Shown here piece after piece: positions 1 through 8,671 of a DNA stretch of 64,000 nt (positions are counted from its first letter, which is position 1; every line of letters starts with the position of its first letter). The notes beneath the pieces were generated by a model. The model saw only the letters and a list, made by a program, of their open reading frames with translations, did no database searches and was not told where the DNA came from. Source of the stretch: Citrobacter telavivensis (GTDB lineage: Bacteria; Pseudomonadota; Gammaproteobacteria; Enterobacterales; Enterobacteriaceae); assembly GCA_009363175.1 (NCBI GenBank), contig CP045205.1:2666001-2730000 (forward strand), in the 5' to 3' direction. Position numbers and translations under genes: made by a program.

Positions 1-197
1 TTGTTGCCATGACATGGGTTTTGCCTCTGAACTCAGAAGGTGTGATACAAGAATGCGGATAGTACACCACTGTGGTTGTTTTGCCTGGTACTATTAAGCG
101 GTAATCCCAAATGGATCAAAGTTCTGCGGGCACCGCGAAAGGCTGGCGGCTGCAGGGCTTTAATGCCACAATCCTCTTTTCTTCGCATGCAGGATGA
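1..197. other. Intergenic region upstream of yedD
   Basis: I see no convincing gene in this stretch. By synteny with E. coli, the divergent neighbour beyond the left edge should be yedE, but no part of it can be recognised here. The last 20 bases hold an AGGATGA-like ribosome-binding site for yedD. A promoter for yedD may lie here, but no strong -35/-10 pair stands out. Confidence 0.4.
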
Positions 198-614
198 ATG
201 ATGAAAAAATGTGCAATCATTGGGGCGTTACTGATGTTAGCGGGATGCGCCGAGGTAGAAAATTATAATGATGTCGTCAAAACGCCAGCGCCCGCCGGAC
301 TGGAAGGGTACTGGCAGACTAACGGACCGCAACGCAAACTGGTGAGCCCGGAAGCCATTGCCAGCCTGGTGGTGACCAAAGAGGGGGATACGCTCGACTG
401 TCGCCAGTGGCAGAGGGTGATTGCGCTGCCGGGTAAGCTGACAATGCTGTCCGGTGACTTAACTAACGTGACGGTCAAACGTGAACTTTACGAGATCGAG
501 CGGGAAGGGAACACCCTGGAATATGACGGGATGACCTTGCAACGCGTGGATCGCCCAACGGTGGAATGTGCCGCTGCGCTGGAGAAAGCGCCGCTGCCGA
601 CGCCACTCCCGTAA
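198..614 (+). CDS. yedD: YedD-like outer-membrane lipoprotein
   Basis: Small lipoprotein of 138 residues, near the usual YedD length. The N-terminus has a short positive start (MMKK), a hydrophobic stretch and a lipobox (LAGC), so Cys17 should be lipidated after signal peptidase II cleavage. No catalytic motif is visible and the family role is unknown. It lies next to amyA and the flagellar block exactly as in E. coli. Two ATG codons lie in tandem at 198 and 201, and either could be used. It converges with amyA, and a short GC-rich inverted repeat follows the stop codon. Confidence 0.88.
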   Translation: MMKKCAIIGALLMLAGCAEVENYNDVVKTPAPAGLEGYWQTNGPQRKLVSPEAIASLVVTKEGDTLDCRQWQRVIALPGKLTMLSGDLTNVTVKRELYEIEREGNTLEYDGMTLQRVDRPTVECAAALEKAPLPTPLP

Positions 615-650
615 TGTTTTGTCCCCCGACAGCCTCCCTGTCGGGGTGCT

Positions 651-2141
651 TCACGAGATCGCCTCTTCAATCACCCATACGCTGACGCTGCCGGCGTTGC
701 AGTAAAACGTGGCGTCGCCGTTCTCGTCCGTAACCACGCTTTCGCTGCGGTTGCCGAGAAAATCTCGCCACGTTTTATTGCCGTAGTTTGCGCCCAGCGC
801 GAGTGTCTTTTCGCCATCATCGCCATTGGATAACACCACCACACAGCCGGGATCGTCGTCCGTCCCGCTGCGGCTAAACGCAATGCAGTTGGGATGATCA
901 AACCAGAGCGTTTGAATGCCGTGGGCGAAACGCTGGCGGGCAAGAATGAGTTCGTCGAGTTGCTCAATGACCGGCATGTCGATCGTATAGGTTTCCCCAT
1001 CGCCCCCGGTATCTTCATAATGTGCGCCATAGAGATCGGGATAGAAAACCGATGGCACACCATTTTCCCGCAGCAGGATGAGCGCGTAGGCCAGCGGTTT
1101 AAACCACGCTTCAACCGGTGCCTCCAGCGCCTGTAACGGCTGGGTGTCGTGATTGGCGACCAGCGTCACGGCGTGAAACGGATCGGCTTCCACCAGCGTA
1201 CCGCTGAAAATCTGGCTCATGTCGTAATCACGCCCCTGGCGCGACGCCTCATGAAAATTGAGCTGGAGCGGGGCGTCAAAAAGCATCGTTTTGCCTTCCA
1301 CCTGTTCGATATAGGTTTGCAGCTTATCCACTTCATGCGACCAGTATTCGGCGACGATAAACAGCGGCTTCGGCGCCACCTCCTGCACATGCTCAATCCA
1401 CTCTTTATAGAACCAGGCCGGGATGTGCTTGACCGCATCGAGGCGAAAGCCGTCACATTGGGTTTGTTCCATCACCCAGCGCGCCCAGTATTTAATCTCC
1501 TCAGTGACGGCGTGGTTACGAAAGTCGATATTTTCACCCATCAGGTAATCGAAATTGCCCAGTTCGTCATCGACCTGGTCGTTCCAGCCCTCGCCGGTGT
1601 AGTCGTTGACTATTTTAAAGATGCCGTCTTCGTGAGGGTTTTCGATGTGGTCGATACCGCTGAAGCATTTGAAATCCCAGATGAACTGAGAGTACTGACC
1701 GCCCCGCGCCGGGAAGGTGTAACGCGTCCAGCCTTCGCATTCGATGATCTCATCCGCAATCTGCGTGCGATCCTCTTCATTGACCCGCTGTACGCGGATG
1801 GCCTCTTTCTCGTCCGCCCCCATTTTGTGATTCACCACCACGTCGAGCAGTACCGCGATGTCGTTTTTCTTCAGTGCATCGACAGCCGCCAGCAACTGCG
1901 CCTTATCACCATATTTGGTCGCGAGGGTTCCTTTCTGATCGAACTCGCCGAGATCAAACAGATCGTAAGAGTCATAACCGACGGAGTAACCGCCTGACGC
2001 GCCTTTATAGGCGGGGGGCAGCCAGACCATATTGATACCGATATCATTGAGGCTATCTGCGCGCTCTGCGACTTCCTGCCAGAGTTTGCCTCCGTCAGGG
2101 TAATACCAGTGGAAGAACTGCAGTAAGGTGGGGTTTTTCAT
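651..2141 (-). CDS. amyA: Cytoplasmic alpha-amylase
   Basis: Glycoside hydrolase family 13 endo-amylase that cleaves internal alpha-1,4 bonds of maltodextrin and starch inside the cytoplasm. No signal peptide is present. The TIM-barrel signatures are visible: a DVVVNHK segment, GFRLDAVKH with the nucleophile Asp, VAEYW with the acid/base Glu, and VANHDTQ with the third carboxylate. The open frame reaches back to 2198. The start at 2141 (MKNPTLL) is chosen because it gives 496 residues, close to E. coli AmyA, and has a GGAG site about 9 bases upstream. The gene lies downstream of fliT on the same strand, as in E. coli. Confidence 0.96.
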   Translation of the reverse strand: MKNPTLLQFFHWYYPDGGKLWQEVAERADSLNDIGINMVWLPPAYKGASGGYSVGYDSYDLFDLGEFDQKGTLATKYGDKAQLLAAVDALKKNDIAVLLDVVVNHKMGADEKEAIRVQRVNEEDRTQIADEIIECEGWTRYTFPARGGQYSQFIWDFKCFSGIDHIENPHEDGIFKIVNDYTGEGWNDQVDDELGNFDYLMGENIDFRNHAVTEEIKYWARWVMEQTQCDGFRLDAVKHIPAWFYKEWIEHVQEVAPKPLFIVAEYWSHEVDKLQTYIEQVEGKTMLFDAPLQLNFHEASRQGRDYDMSQIFSGTLVEADPFHAVTLVANHDTQPLQALEAPVEAWFKPLAYALILLRENGVPSVFYPDLYGAHYEDTGGDGETYTIDMPVIEQLDELILARQRFAHGIQTLWFDHPNCIAFSRSGTDDDPGCVVVLSNGDDGEKTLALGANYGNKTWRDFLGNRSESVVTDENGDATFYCNAGSVSVWVIEEAIS

Positions 2142-2209
2142 CTTCCGTGCTCCAGAAGTCTTGTAGACGACCTCTGGAGTATGGAAGATTTTTGCCAACG
2201 TAGCGGGAA

Positions 2210-2581
2210 TTATTGCGGGGCAGTGGGGGCGTCGGGCACCAGCAGCATGCCAGAAAGCCGACCATATGCATTGTTGAGCGACTGCTGACGCGTTGACTGA
2301 CCGATCAGACCACTGAGCTCATCGAGCCGTTGGCGCAGTAAAACTTTCAGGTGCTCTTCGTTATCCAGCGTCTGTTTGATATGACTGGCAACGATATCCT
2401 GGATACTGCGTGTCATGCCCGGTGGAGTTTGCGTTTCAACGACCGCTTCAATACTTTGCAGATAGGAGACTTCCTGCTCCAGTAAAAGGTCCCATTCACC
2501 CCGCTGCGCAAATTCGAGCAGCGACTGACTGAGCAGCGCAATGCGCTGCCAACGGTTGATAAACTCCACGGCTGAGGTCAT
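2210..2581 (-). CDS. fliT: Flagellar export chaperone FliT
   Basis: Cytoplasmic chaperone of 123 residues for the filament cap protein FliD. In Salmonella and E. coli it also binds FlhDC and acts as an anti-FlhDC factor. The sequence is mostly helical and Leu/Gln-rich, as expected for this family. The start codon overlaps the fliS stop by one base (TAATG), which indicates translational coupling. It is the last gene of the fliDST operon, driven by the sigma-28 promoter upstream of fliD. Confidence 0.93.
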   Translation of the reverse strand: MTSAVEFINRWQRIALLSQSLLEFAQRGEWDLLLEQEVSYLQSIEAVVETQTPPGMTRSIQDIVASHIKQTLDNEEHLKVLLRQRLDELSGLIGQSTRQQSLNNAYGRLSGMLLVPDAPTAPQ

Positions 2582-2988
2582 TAACGAGACTCCTGGGAAG
2601 ATGCTTTCGGTGAGATCTGTTTCCAGGCTTCCGCAATGTTGCCGAGTAACCCTTCCACTTCTTCAATGGCTTGACTGTCATTGCGTAAATTAGCGAGTAA
2701 CAAACGACGGATCATATAGTCATACAGCGAAGAGAGATGGTCAGCGATTTCGCCGCCATTCTCCTGATCCAGTCCCGCTTTCAACCCGTTATCAATGATG
2801 TTGATAGCCTTACTGAGCGCTTCCCCTTTGGCTGCAATATCACCTTGCGCTAAAAACAGGCGAGCGCGCACCAGGGCACTGTTTGCGCCATCAAACAACA
2901 TTTCGATCAACTGGTGCGGACTCGCACTCATCACGCCGCTTTCCACGCTGACTTGCGCATAAGCTTTGGTACCGCTCGCGGTATACAT
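2581..2988 (-). CDS. fliS: Flagellin export chaperone FliS
   Basis: Chaperone of 135 residues that holds FliC in the cytoplasm and prevents early polymerisation before export. The N-terminus (MYTASGTKAYAQV) and the segment SPHQLIEMLFDGA are typical of FliS. It lies 15 bases downstream of fliD, with an AGAGG ribosome-binding site before the ATG. It is the middle gene of fliDST. Confidence 0.96.
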   Translation of the reverse strand: MYTASGTKAYAQVSVESGVMSASPHQLIEMLFDGANSALVRARLFLAQGDIAAKGEALSKAINIIDNGLKAGLDQENGGEIADHLSSLYDYMIRRLLLANLRNDSQAIEEVEGLLGNIAEAWKQISPKASSQESR

Positions 2989-3003
2989 GTTTACCTCTGG
3001 TTA

Positions 3004-4413
3004 TCAGGAACTGGTCATCGCAGTAAATTGTTGGCTTAAATAACTACTAGTGTTATTCAACTTGCTCATCATGGTATCCAGTTGGGTGAACTGAGCCTGA
3101 TAACGCGCAATGGTGTCGTCGATACTGGCACTGACGGAAAGATACTGCTTCGTCAGTTTTTTCAGGGTGGTATTGATGCTGTCCTGGGCGCTGTCGATAA
3201 TACCGTCATCAGCCAAGTAGCCTTTCACCAGCGAAGCGACTTTGGTGGTAATCCCGGTCTCTTTGCCATCACCGACTAACAGCTGCTGCACATCCACAGT
3301 GTTATCGCTCAGCGCTTTTTTCAGCTTTTCATCATCAATTTTCAGCTTACCGGTGGTGCCATCCTGGGTGATGCCCATTTGCGATAGCGTCTGGAATTTG
3401 CCGTCGTTGGCGCTGGCTGAAAATTGTCCACGGATACCTGTCTGAATGGTGCGAACGGTCGTGTCGCCGAGTAGGGCGCCGTTGCTGGTGCTTTGTTCTT
3501 CTGCGCCCGGATCGACGGAGGTATATTTTGTCAGGGTACCAATGGTATCCACCAGCGAGTTATACGAATCTACCCAGCTTTTAATCGCGGTTGTCGCTTT
3601 GTCATTGCTTTTCGTTACCGTGACGGTGACGTCCTTAACTTCTTTTGTCAGGTTCAACGTAATGCCCTGAGGGGCATCGGTCACCGTGTTACTGCTACGA
3701 ACAATATCAATACCGTTGACGTTTAGTTCTGCATCTTTCGCTTCAACAATTTGCTCAACGTTGTTGCCAACCACATCCGGGTTATTGAAGCTGATAAATT
3801 GATTGAGTTTTTCATCTCCAGAAACAGAGATACTCATCTTATTAGCGACACCCGTTTCTGATGAGGTCAGTACAAGCTGATAATCATCGTCTTTCAGTTT
3901 TACAATGCTGGCAGTGACACCACCGTTGGCATTGTTAATGGCATCTCGCATCTCGACTAAAGATGTCTGATCTTTGGTGAGTTTTATCTCTAGCGGCTTC
4001 TCTTTCCCGTCCTGCTTAATGATGAGTGTGCGTTCGGCGCTGTCATCACCTTGTGCTGCTTTACTGTCCGTCACTGTTGTGGTGGTGCGAAGCGATTGCG
4101 CCTGCGCTATTTGCGTCACATTTATTTTATAAATACCTGCCGCGGCGCCTGCTGTGGTGCTGACGGTGAGATCGGTTGAGTTGCTGACGGCAGTCGTGCT
4201 TTTAAAAAGGGTTGCATCATTCAATGCGGTATTTGCGGTCTGGAATTTTTCCAGCGCGCTTTTCAATGTTCCAAACGCCGTCAGTCTTGCCGTAAAGCTG
4301 CTCTGCTGTTGGGTGATAGGTTTCAGACGCCCCTTCTCCGCAGTGGTCAGGTTCGTCAGTAACGTATCCAGCGGCAGGTTAGAACCCACGCCTAATGAAG
4401 TAAAAGAAGCCAT
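3004..4413 (-). CDS. fliD: Flagellar filament cap protein (hook-associated protein 2)
   Basis: Protein of 469 residues that forms the pentameric cap at the filament tip and inserts exported flagellin subunits. The N-terminal segment (MASFTSLGVGSNLPLDTLLTNL) and the C-terminal coiled-coil region with LSQQFTAMTSS are conserved. The central part is Thr/Ser/Asp-rich and variable, as usual for an exposed domain. An AGGG ribosome-binding site precedes the ATG. Expression should come from the sigma-28 promoter at 4452-4478, which places it in the late flagellar class. Confidence 0.97.
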   Translation of the reverse strand: MASFTSLGVGSNLPLDTLLTNLTTAEKGRLKPITQQQSSFTARLTAFGTLKSALEKFQTANTALNDATLFKSTTAVSNSTDLTVSTTAGAAAGIYKINVTQIAQAQSLRTTTTVTDSKAAQGDDSAERTLIIKQDGKEKPLEIKLTKDQTSLVEMRDAINNANGGVTASIVKLKDDDYQLVLTSSETGVANKMSISVSGDEKLNQFISFNNPDVVGNNVEQIVEAKDAELNVNGIDIVRSSNTVTDAPQGITLNLTKEVKDVTVTVTKSNDKATTAIKSWVDSYNSLVDTIGTLTKYTSVDPGAEEQSTSNGALLGDTTVRTIQTGIRGQFSASANDGKFQTLSQMGITQDGTTGKLKIDDEKLKKALSDNTVDVQQLLVGDGKETGITTKVASLVKGYLADDGIIDSAQDSINTTLKKLTKQYLSVSASIDDTIARYQAQFTQLDTMMSKLNNTSSYLSQQFTAMTSS

Positions 4414-4451
4414 GCGTAATCCCTTTTAATTGCAAACAGTGGTTAGCCACC

Positions 4452-4478
4452 TTATCGGCAATCTGGCGGCAAAGTTTA
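4452..4478 (-). promoter_or_regulatory. Sigma-28 promoter of fliDST
   Basis: On the minus strand there is a -35 TAAA (plus-strand TTTA at 4475-4478), a 15-base spacer, and a -10 GCCGATAA (plus-strand TTATCGGC at 4452-4459). This matches the FliA consensus exactly. It lies about 40 bases upstream of the fliD start. Confidence 0.92.
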
Positions 4479-4571
4479 ATAATAAATTTGGGGAAATAAT
4501 GGCCGGAATAGTGTGCAAGAAAACGGGTTATTCAAAGGCTAAGAAAAAAAGGGGGGAAACTAAAAATTCTC

Positions 4572-4598
4572 TAAAGTTCGAAATTAAGGTGCCGATAC
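4572..4598 (+). promoter_or_regulatory. Sigma-28 promoter of fliC
   Basis: TAAA at 4572-4575, a 15-base spacer, then GCCGATAC at 4591-4598. This fits the FliA consensus with one mismatch at the last base of the -10. It lies about 70 bases upstream of the fliC ATG, leaving a leader with a GGAAAAG ribosome-binding site. The divergent fliD promoter is about 100 bases away. Confidence 0.93.
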
Positions 4599-4667
4599 AA
4601 GGGTTACGGTGAGAAACCGTGGGCAACAGCCCAATAACATCAAGTTGTAATTGATAAGGAAAAGATC

Positions 4668-6182
4668 ATGGCACAAGTCATTAATACAAACAGCCTGTCG
4701 CTGTTGACCCAAAACAACCTGAACAAATCTCAGTCTTCTCTGAGCTCTGCTATTGAGCGTCTGTCTTCTGGTCTGCGTATCAACAGCGCGAAAGACGATG
4801 CGGCGGGTCAGGCGATTGCTAACCGCTTTACGTCTAACATCAAAGGTCTGACTCAGGCTTCTCGTAACGCCAACGACGGTATCTCCATCGCACAGACGAC
4901 GGAAGGTTCTCTGTCTGAAATCAACAACAACCTGCAGCGCGTTCGTGAGCTGTCTGTACAGGCGACTAACGGCACTAACTCCAAATCAGATCTGGAATCC
5001 ATCCAGGCTGAAATCACCCAGCGTCTGAGCGAAATTGACCGCGTATCCGGCCAGACTCAGTTCAACGGCGTGAAAGTGCTGGCTTCTAACCAGACCATGA
5101 AAATTCAGGTCGGTGCAAATGATGGCGAAACCATTGAGATCAATCTGCAAGAGATCACTTCCAGCACTCTGGGTTTAGGTAACTTGGATGTGACCAACAA
5201 AGGTCTGGATCTGAGCAAGCTGTCTACTACTGCGCTGACTGATGCTAAACCATCTTCAAGCGTTCCGACTGTAAGCCATACGTTGACTGCAAAAGATACT
5301 GCAGCAACCAACCCGTACTCTCTGTATGTTGATGATGCAGACGCCAACATTGTTTACGCAAGTAACAACGGCACAGATTTCTATAAAGTCTCTGGCTATG
5401 ACAAAGATACCGGGGTTGTAGATTTTAACGGTGCAGTGAAAGAAACTGGCACCATCACTGCAACTAAAGCAGCCGCTGGTCAGAACGTCAATATTGATGG
5501 TACTACCGTTGTTAACGCTGATTCTATCTCCCTGAATAACACGGCTGCTGCTGCGACGACCTCTTTCTCTGTTGATAAAGATGGTCAGATGTATGTGAAA
5601 GTAGGCTCTGATATTTTCAAAGGTACGGTTGACCTGAATACCGGGATCGTGAGCTATAAGAGCTCTGATGCTCCGGAAGCTGGGGCAGCAGCGAGTGAAG
5701 CTGCTGTTACAACTGGTGACGTTATTGGTAGTACTACGCCGGCGGTTAAACTGGATCTGGCTGGCATTACGGGTCTGGGTGATAACCCGCAGGTATTCTC
5801 CGTTAAAGGCGGCGGTTATGTCATCAAAGGTACTGAAAACGATGCAGATGCTTATTACAGCGCCACCATCAAAGATGATGGTACCGTTGTGAAAGGCGAT
5901 AAGCTGAACTCTGATCCGATGGCTTCTATCGATAAAGCGCTGGCTCAGGTTGACTCTCTGCGTTCCGACCTGGGTGCGGTACAGAACCGTTTCGATTCTG
6001 CTATCACCAACCTGGGCAACACCGTTAACAACCTGTCTTCTGCTCGTAGCCGTATCGAAGACGCTGACTACGCGACCGAAGTGTCTAACATGTCTCGTGC
6101 GCAGATCCTGCAACAAGCAGGTACTTCTGTACTGGCACAGGCTAACCAGACGACTCAGAACGTCCTGTCTCTGCTGCGTTAA
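4668..6182 (+). CDS. fliC: Flagellin, H-antigen filament subunit
   Basis: Flagellin of 504 residues. The D0/D1 ends are strongly conserved: N-terminus MAQVINTNSLSLLTQ and C-terminus ending NVLSLLR, with ARSRIEDADYATEVSNMSR just before it. The middle part (about residues 180-400) is variable, Thr/Ala/Asp-rich surface domain that sets the H serotype. No signal peptide is present, because export goes through the flagellar type III system with help from FliS. The gene is monocistronic, flanked by a sigma-28 promoter and a strong terminator. In E. coli the 3' end of fliC also yields the regulatory RNA FliX. That has not been shown here. Confidence 0.98.
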   Translation: MAQVINTNSLSLLTQNNLNKSQSSLSSAIERLSSGLRINSAKDDAAGQAIANRFTSNIKGLTQASRNANDGISIAQTTEGSLSEINNNLQRVRELSVQATNGTNSKSDLESIQAEITQRLSEIDRVSGQTQFNGVKVLASNQTMKIQVGANDGETIEINLQEITSSTLGLGNLDVTNKGLDLSKLSTTALTDAKPSSSVPTVSHTLTAKDTAATNPYSLYVDDADANIVYASNNGTDFYKVSGYDKDTGVVDFNGAVKETGTITATKAAAGQNVNIDGTTVVNADSISLNNTAAAATTSFSVDKDGQMYVKVGSDIFKGTVDLNTGIVSYKSSDAPEAGAAASEAAVTTGDVIGSTTPAVKLDLAGITGLGDNPQVFSVKGGGYVIKGTENDADAYYSATIKDDGTVVKGDKLNSDPMASIDKALAQVDSLRSDLGAVQNRFDSAITNLGNTVNNLSSARSRIEDADYATEVSNMSRAQILQQAGTSVLAQANQTTQNVLSLLR

Positions 6183-6198
6183 TTTACGCTTCCTGCAC

Positions 6199-6223
6199 AA
6201 ACCCCGCTCCGGCGGGGTTTTTT
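6199..6223 (+). terminator. Rho-independent terminator of fliC
   Basis: AACCCCGC, loop TCCG, then GCGGGGTT followed directly by a T run. The stem is GC-rich, the loop is four bases, and it starts about 17 bases after the fliC stop. Confidence 0.93.
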
Positions 6224-6292
6224 CGTTCTGGCTTTACCGGTAACCCCTAAATAACCCCTCATTTCACCCACTATTCACCCGATTAAAACCCC

Positions 6293-6319
6293 TGCAGAAA
6301 CGGATAATCATGCCGATAA
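6293..6319 (+). promoter_or_regulatory. Probable sigma-28 promoter of fliA
   Basis: A perfect -10 element GCCGATAA lies at 6312-6319, 26 bases upstream of the fliA GTG. At the required 15-base spacing the -35 is only TGCA (6293-6296), a weak match. In E. coli fliA has both an FlhDC-dependent sigma-70 promoter and an autoregulatory FliA promoter. The FlhDC box could not be defined by eye. Confidence 0.6.
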
Positions 6320-6344
6320 CTCATTTAACGCAGGGCTGTTTATC

Positions 6345-7064
6345 GTGAATTCACTGTATACCGCTGAAGGTGTAATGGATAAACACTCGCTGTGGCAGCG
6401 TTATGTACCGCTGGTGCGTCACGAAGCGTTGCGCCTGCAGGTGCGTTTGCCCGCGAGCGTAGAACTGGACGATCTGCTACAGGCGGGCGGTATCGGGTTA
6501 TTGAATGCAGTTGACCGATATGACGCTCTGCAAGGAACGGCATTTACCACTTACGCAGTGCAGCGTATTCGTGGGGCGATGCTGGATGAACTACGCAGCC
6601 GTGACTGGGTACCGCGTAGTGTCCGGCGTAATGCCCGCGAAGTGGCACAGGCGATGGGGCAACTGGAACAGGAATTAGGACGCAATGCGACGGAAACCGA
6701 GGTCGCGGAGCGGCTGGCGATTCCTGTAGAAGAATATCGTCAGATGTTGCTTGATACCAACAACAGCCAACTCTTCTCCTATGACGAGTGGCGGGAAGAG
6801 CATGGCGATAGTATCGAGCTGGTGACAGAAGAGCACCAGCAGGAAAACCCGTTACAACAGCTCCTTGAGAGCAATTTGCGCCAGCGCGTGATGGATGCCA
6901 TAGAAGCACTTCCGGAACGCGAACAACTGGTGCTCACGCTCTATTACCAGGAAGAACTCAATCTCAAAGAGATTGGCGCGGTTCTGGATGTCGGGGAGTC
7001 ACGGGTCAGCCAGTTGCACAGTCAGGCCATAAAACGGTTACGCACGAAGCTGGGTAAGTTATAG
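6345..7064 (+). CDS. fliA: RNA polymerase sigma-28 factor for flagellar class 3 genes
   Basis: Sigma factor of 239 residues that directs transcription of late flagellar and chemotaxis genes. Region 2 is visible (DDLLQAGGIGLLNAVDRYD, then FTTYAVQRIRGAMLDELR), followed by region 3. Region 4 has the helix-turn-helix in ELNLKEIGAVLDVGESRVSQLHSQAIKRLR. It lacks region 1, as expected. The start is GTG at 6345, the same as in E. coli, giving MNSLYTAEGVMDK. FliA activity is held back by the anti-sigma factor FlgM, which lies outside this window. fliZ follows in the same operon. Confidence 0.97.
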   Translation: MNSLYTAEGVMDKHSLWQRYVPLVRHEALRLQVRLPASVELDDLLQAGGIGLLNAVDRYDALQGTAFTTYAVQRIRGAMLDELRSRDWVPRSVRRNAREVAQAMGQLEQELGRNATETEVAERLAIPVEEYRQMLLDTNNSQLFSYDEWREEHGDSIELVTEEHQQENPLQQLLESNLRQRVMDAIEALPEREQLVLTLYYQEELNLKEIGAVLDVGESRVSQLHSQAIKRLRTKLGKL

Positions 7065-7123
7065 CGAACGACGTTGTCGGCGCTGAAAAATGCCGCACAA
7101 CGTATTAACTACCAGGAGTTCTC

Positions 7124-7675
7124 ATGACGGTGCAGCAATCAAAAAGACGGCCTCTAAGCCGCTACCTCAAAGACTTTAAACACAGCCAGACGCATTGCGC
7201 CCATTGCCATAAGTTACTGGATCGCATCACGCTGGTGCGCAAAGGGCAGATAGTCAACAAAATCGCCATTTCCCGCCTCGACACGCTCATGGATGAAGCC
7301 GCCTGGCAACAGGAGCAGAAAGAGTGGGTGGCACTCTGCCGTTTCTGCGGTGATTTACACTGCAAAACGCAGAGTGATTTCTTCGACATCATTGGTTTTA
7401 AACAATTTTTGTTTGAGCAAACCGAAATGAGCCACGGGACCGTGCGCGAGTATGTCGTCCGTCTGCGCCGCCTCGGTAATCATCTTAGCGAACAGAAGAT
7501 TTCTCACGATCTGCTCCAGGACGGTTACCTTGATGAAAATCTGGCGCCGTGGCTGCCGGAGACCAGTACCAACAACTATCGCATCGCGCTACGTAAGTAC
7601 GCGCAATATAAAGCACATGCCCATCCCGAACAGCAACAGAAATCCTCCCTCCGGATGACTTCTGATATATATTAA
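7124..7675 (+). CDS. fliZ: FliZ, repressor of sigma-S-dependent genes
   Basis: DNA-binding protein of 183 residues with a tyrosine-recombinase-like fold. In E. coli it binds alternative sigma-S promoter sequences and so favours motility over the stationary-phase programme. The RxYLKDFKHSQTHCAHCHKLLDR N-terminus and the EYVVRLRRLGNHL segment (the DNA-reading helix region) match FliZ. Cys pairs near the N-terminus (CAHC and CRFCGDLHC) are conserved in the family. An AGGAG site precedes the ATG. It is co-transcribed with fliA. Confidence 0.95.
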   Translation: MTVQQSKRRPLSRYLKDFKHSQTHCAHCHKLLDRITLVRKGQIVNKIAISRLDTLMDEAAWQQEQKEWVALCRFCGDLHCKTQSDFFDIIGFKQFLFEQTEMSHGTVREYVVRLRRLGNHLSEQKISHDLLQDGYLDENLAPWLPETSTNNYRIALRKYAQYKAHAHPEQQQKSSLRMTSDIY

Positions 7676-7762
7676 AAATGAATAAGATGTAGCAGAGTGA
7701 TTTATGTCGTTACCGATAAACGCTCTACACTACGGGCATTCATAACAACATTCGGGGTAAAT

Positions 7763-8563
7763 ATGAAATTAGCACTTCTGGGACGCCAGGCGCTGATGGG
7801 CGTGATGGCAGTTGCTCTTGTCGCGGGAATGAGCGCAAAAACGTTTGCAGATGAAGGTCTGCTGAAGAAGGTCAAAGATCGCGGGACGCTGCTGGTGGGG
7901 CTGGAAGGCACCTATCCTCCGTTCAGTTTCCAGGGCGATGACGGTAAATTGACCGGCTTTGAAGTGGAATTTGCCGAAGAGCTGGCAAAGCATCTGGGCG
8001 TAAAAGCGACGCTGAAACCGACCAAATGGGACGGGATGCTGGCCTCTCTGGACTCTAAACGCATCGATGTGGTTATCAATCAGGTAACCATCTCCGATGA
8101 GCGTAAGAAGAAATATGATTTCTCTACCCCTTATACCGTTTCCGGTATCCAGGCGCTGGTGAAAAAAGGCAATGAAGGCGCGATTAAAACGGCCGCCGAT
8201 CTGAAAGATAAAAAAGTTGGCGTGGGTCTGGGTACCAACTATGAAGAGTGGCTGCGTCAGAACGTCCAGGGCGTTGACATTCGGACTTATGATGATGATC
8301 CGACGAAATATCAGGATCTGCGCGTAGGACGTATCGATGCGATTCTGGTGGATCGTCTGGCGGCGCTGGATCTGGTTAAAAAGACCAAAGATACGCTTGC
8401 GGTTACCGGTGAAGCATTCTCCCGTCAGGAGTCCGGCGTTGCGCTGCGTAAAGGCAACGACGATCTGCTGAAAGCGGTGGACGCAGCCATCGCCGAAATG
8501 CAGAAGGACGGTTCGCTGAAGGCGCTTTCTGAGAAGTGGTTTGGCGCGGATGTAACGAAATAG
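7763..8563 (+). CDS. tcyJ: L-cystine-binding periplasmic protein of the TcyJLN transporter
   Basis: Solute-binding protein of 266 residues (also called FliY). The signal peptide is clear (MKLALLGRQALMGVMAV, then AKTFA before the mature part). It has the bacterial extracellular solute-binding family 3 pattern: LLVGLEGTYPPFSF, GFEVEFAEELAKHLG and DVVINQVTISDERK. The open frame extends back to 7697. ATG 7763 is preferred because it has a GGGG ribosome-binding site and starts the signal peptide. The permease (tcyL) and ATPase (tcyN) follow after dcyD. Confidence 0.96.
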   Translation: MKLALLGRQALMGVMAVALVAGMSAKTFADEGLLKKVKDRGTLLVGLEGTYPPFSFQGDDGKLTGFEVEFAEELAKHLGVKATLKPTKWDGMLASLDSKRIDVVINQVTISDERKKKYDFSTPYTVSGIQALVKKGNEGAIKTAADLKDKKVGVGLGTNYEEWLRQNVQGVDIRTYDDDPTKYQDLRVGRIDAILVDRLAALDLVKKTKDTLAVTGEAFSRQESGVALRKGNDDLLKAVDAAIAEMQKDGSLKALSEKWFGADVTK

Positions 8564-8581
8564 TCCGAACAGTAAGAAAAA

Positions 8582-8607
8582 AAAGGCGCTTTAATCAGCG
8601 CCTTTTT
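8582..8607 (+). terminator. Terminator after tcyJ
   Basis: AAAGGCGCT, short loop, then AGCGCCTTTTTT. The T run follows the stem at once. It probably uncouples tcyJ partly from dcyD-tcyLN, so binding protein is made in excess of the membrane parts. Confidence 0.9.
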
Positions 8608-8671
8608 TATTTCATGCGTTTGAACGTGCATAATAAAAAGAACATCACAACAACGAATACCTGGAGGCTTT

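Noticed and set aside
1149..1997. 282-codon frame antisense to amyA
   Set aside because: Shadow of a well-conserved enzyme gene; the codon pattern follows amyA on the minus strand.
5256..6200. 314-codon frame antisense to fliC
   Set aside because: It is the shadow of the flagellin gene, whose translation and promoter are certain. The antisense product has no family pattern or ribosome-binding site.
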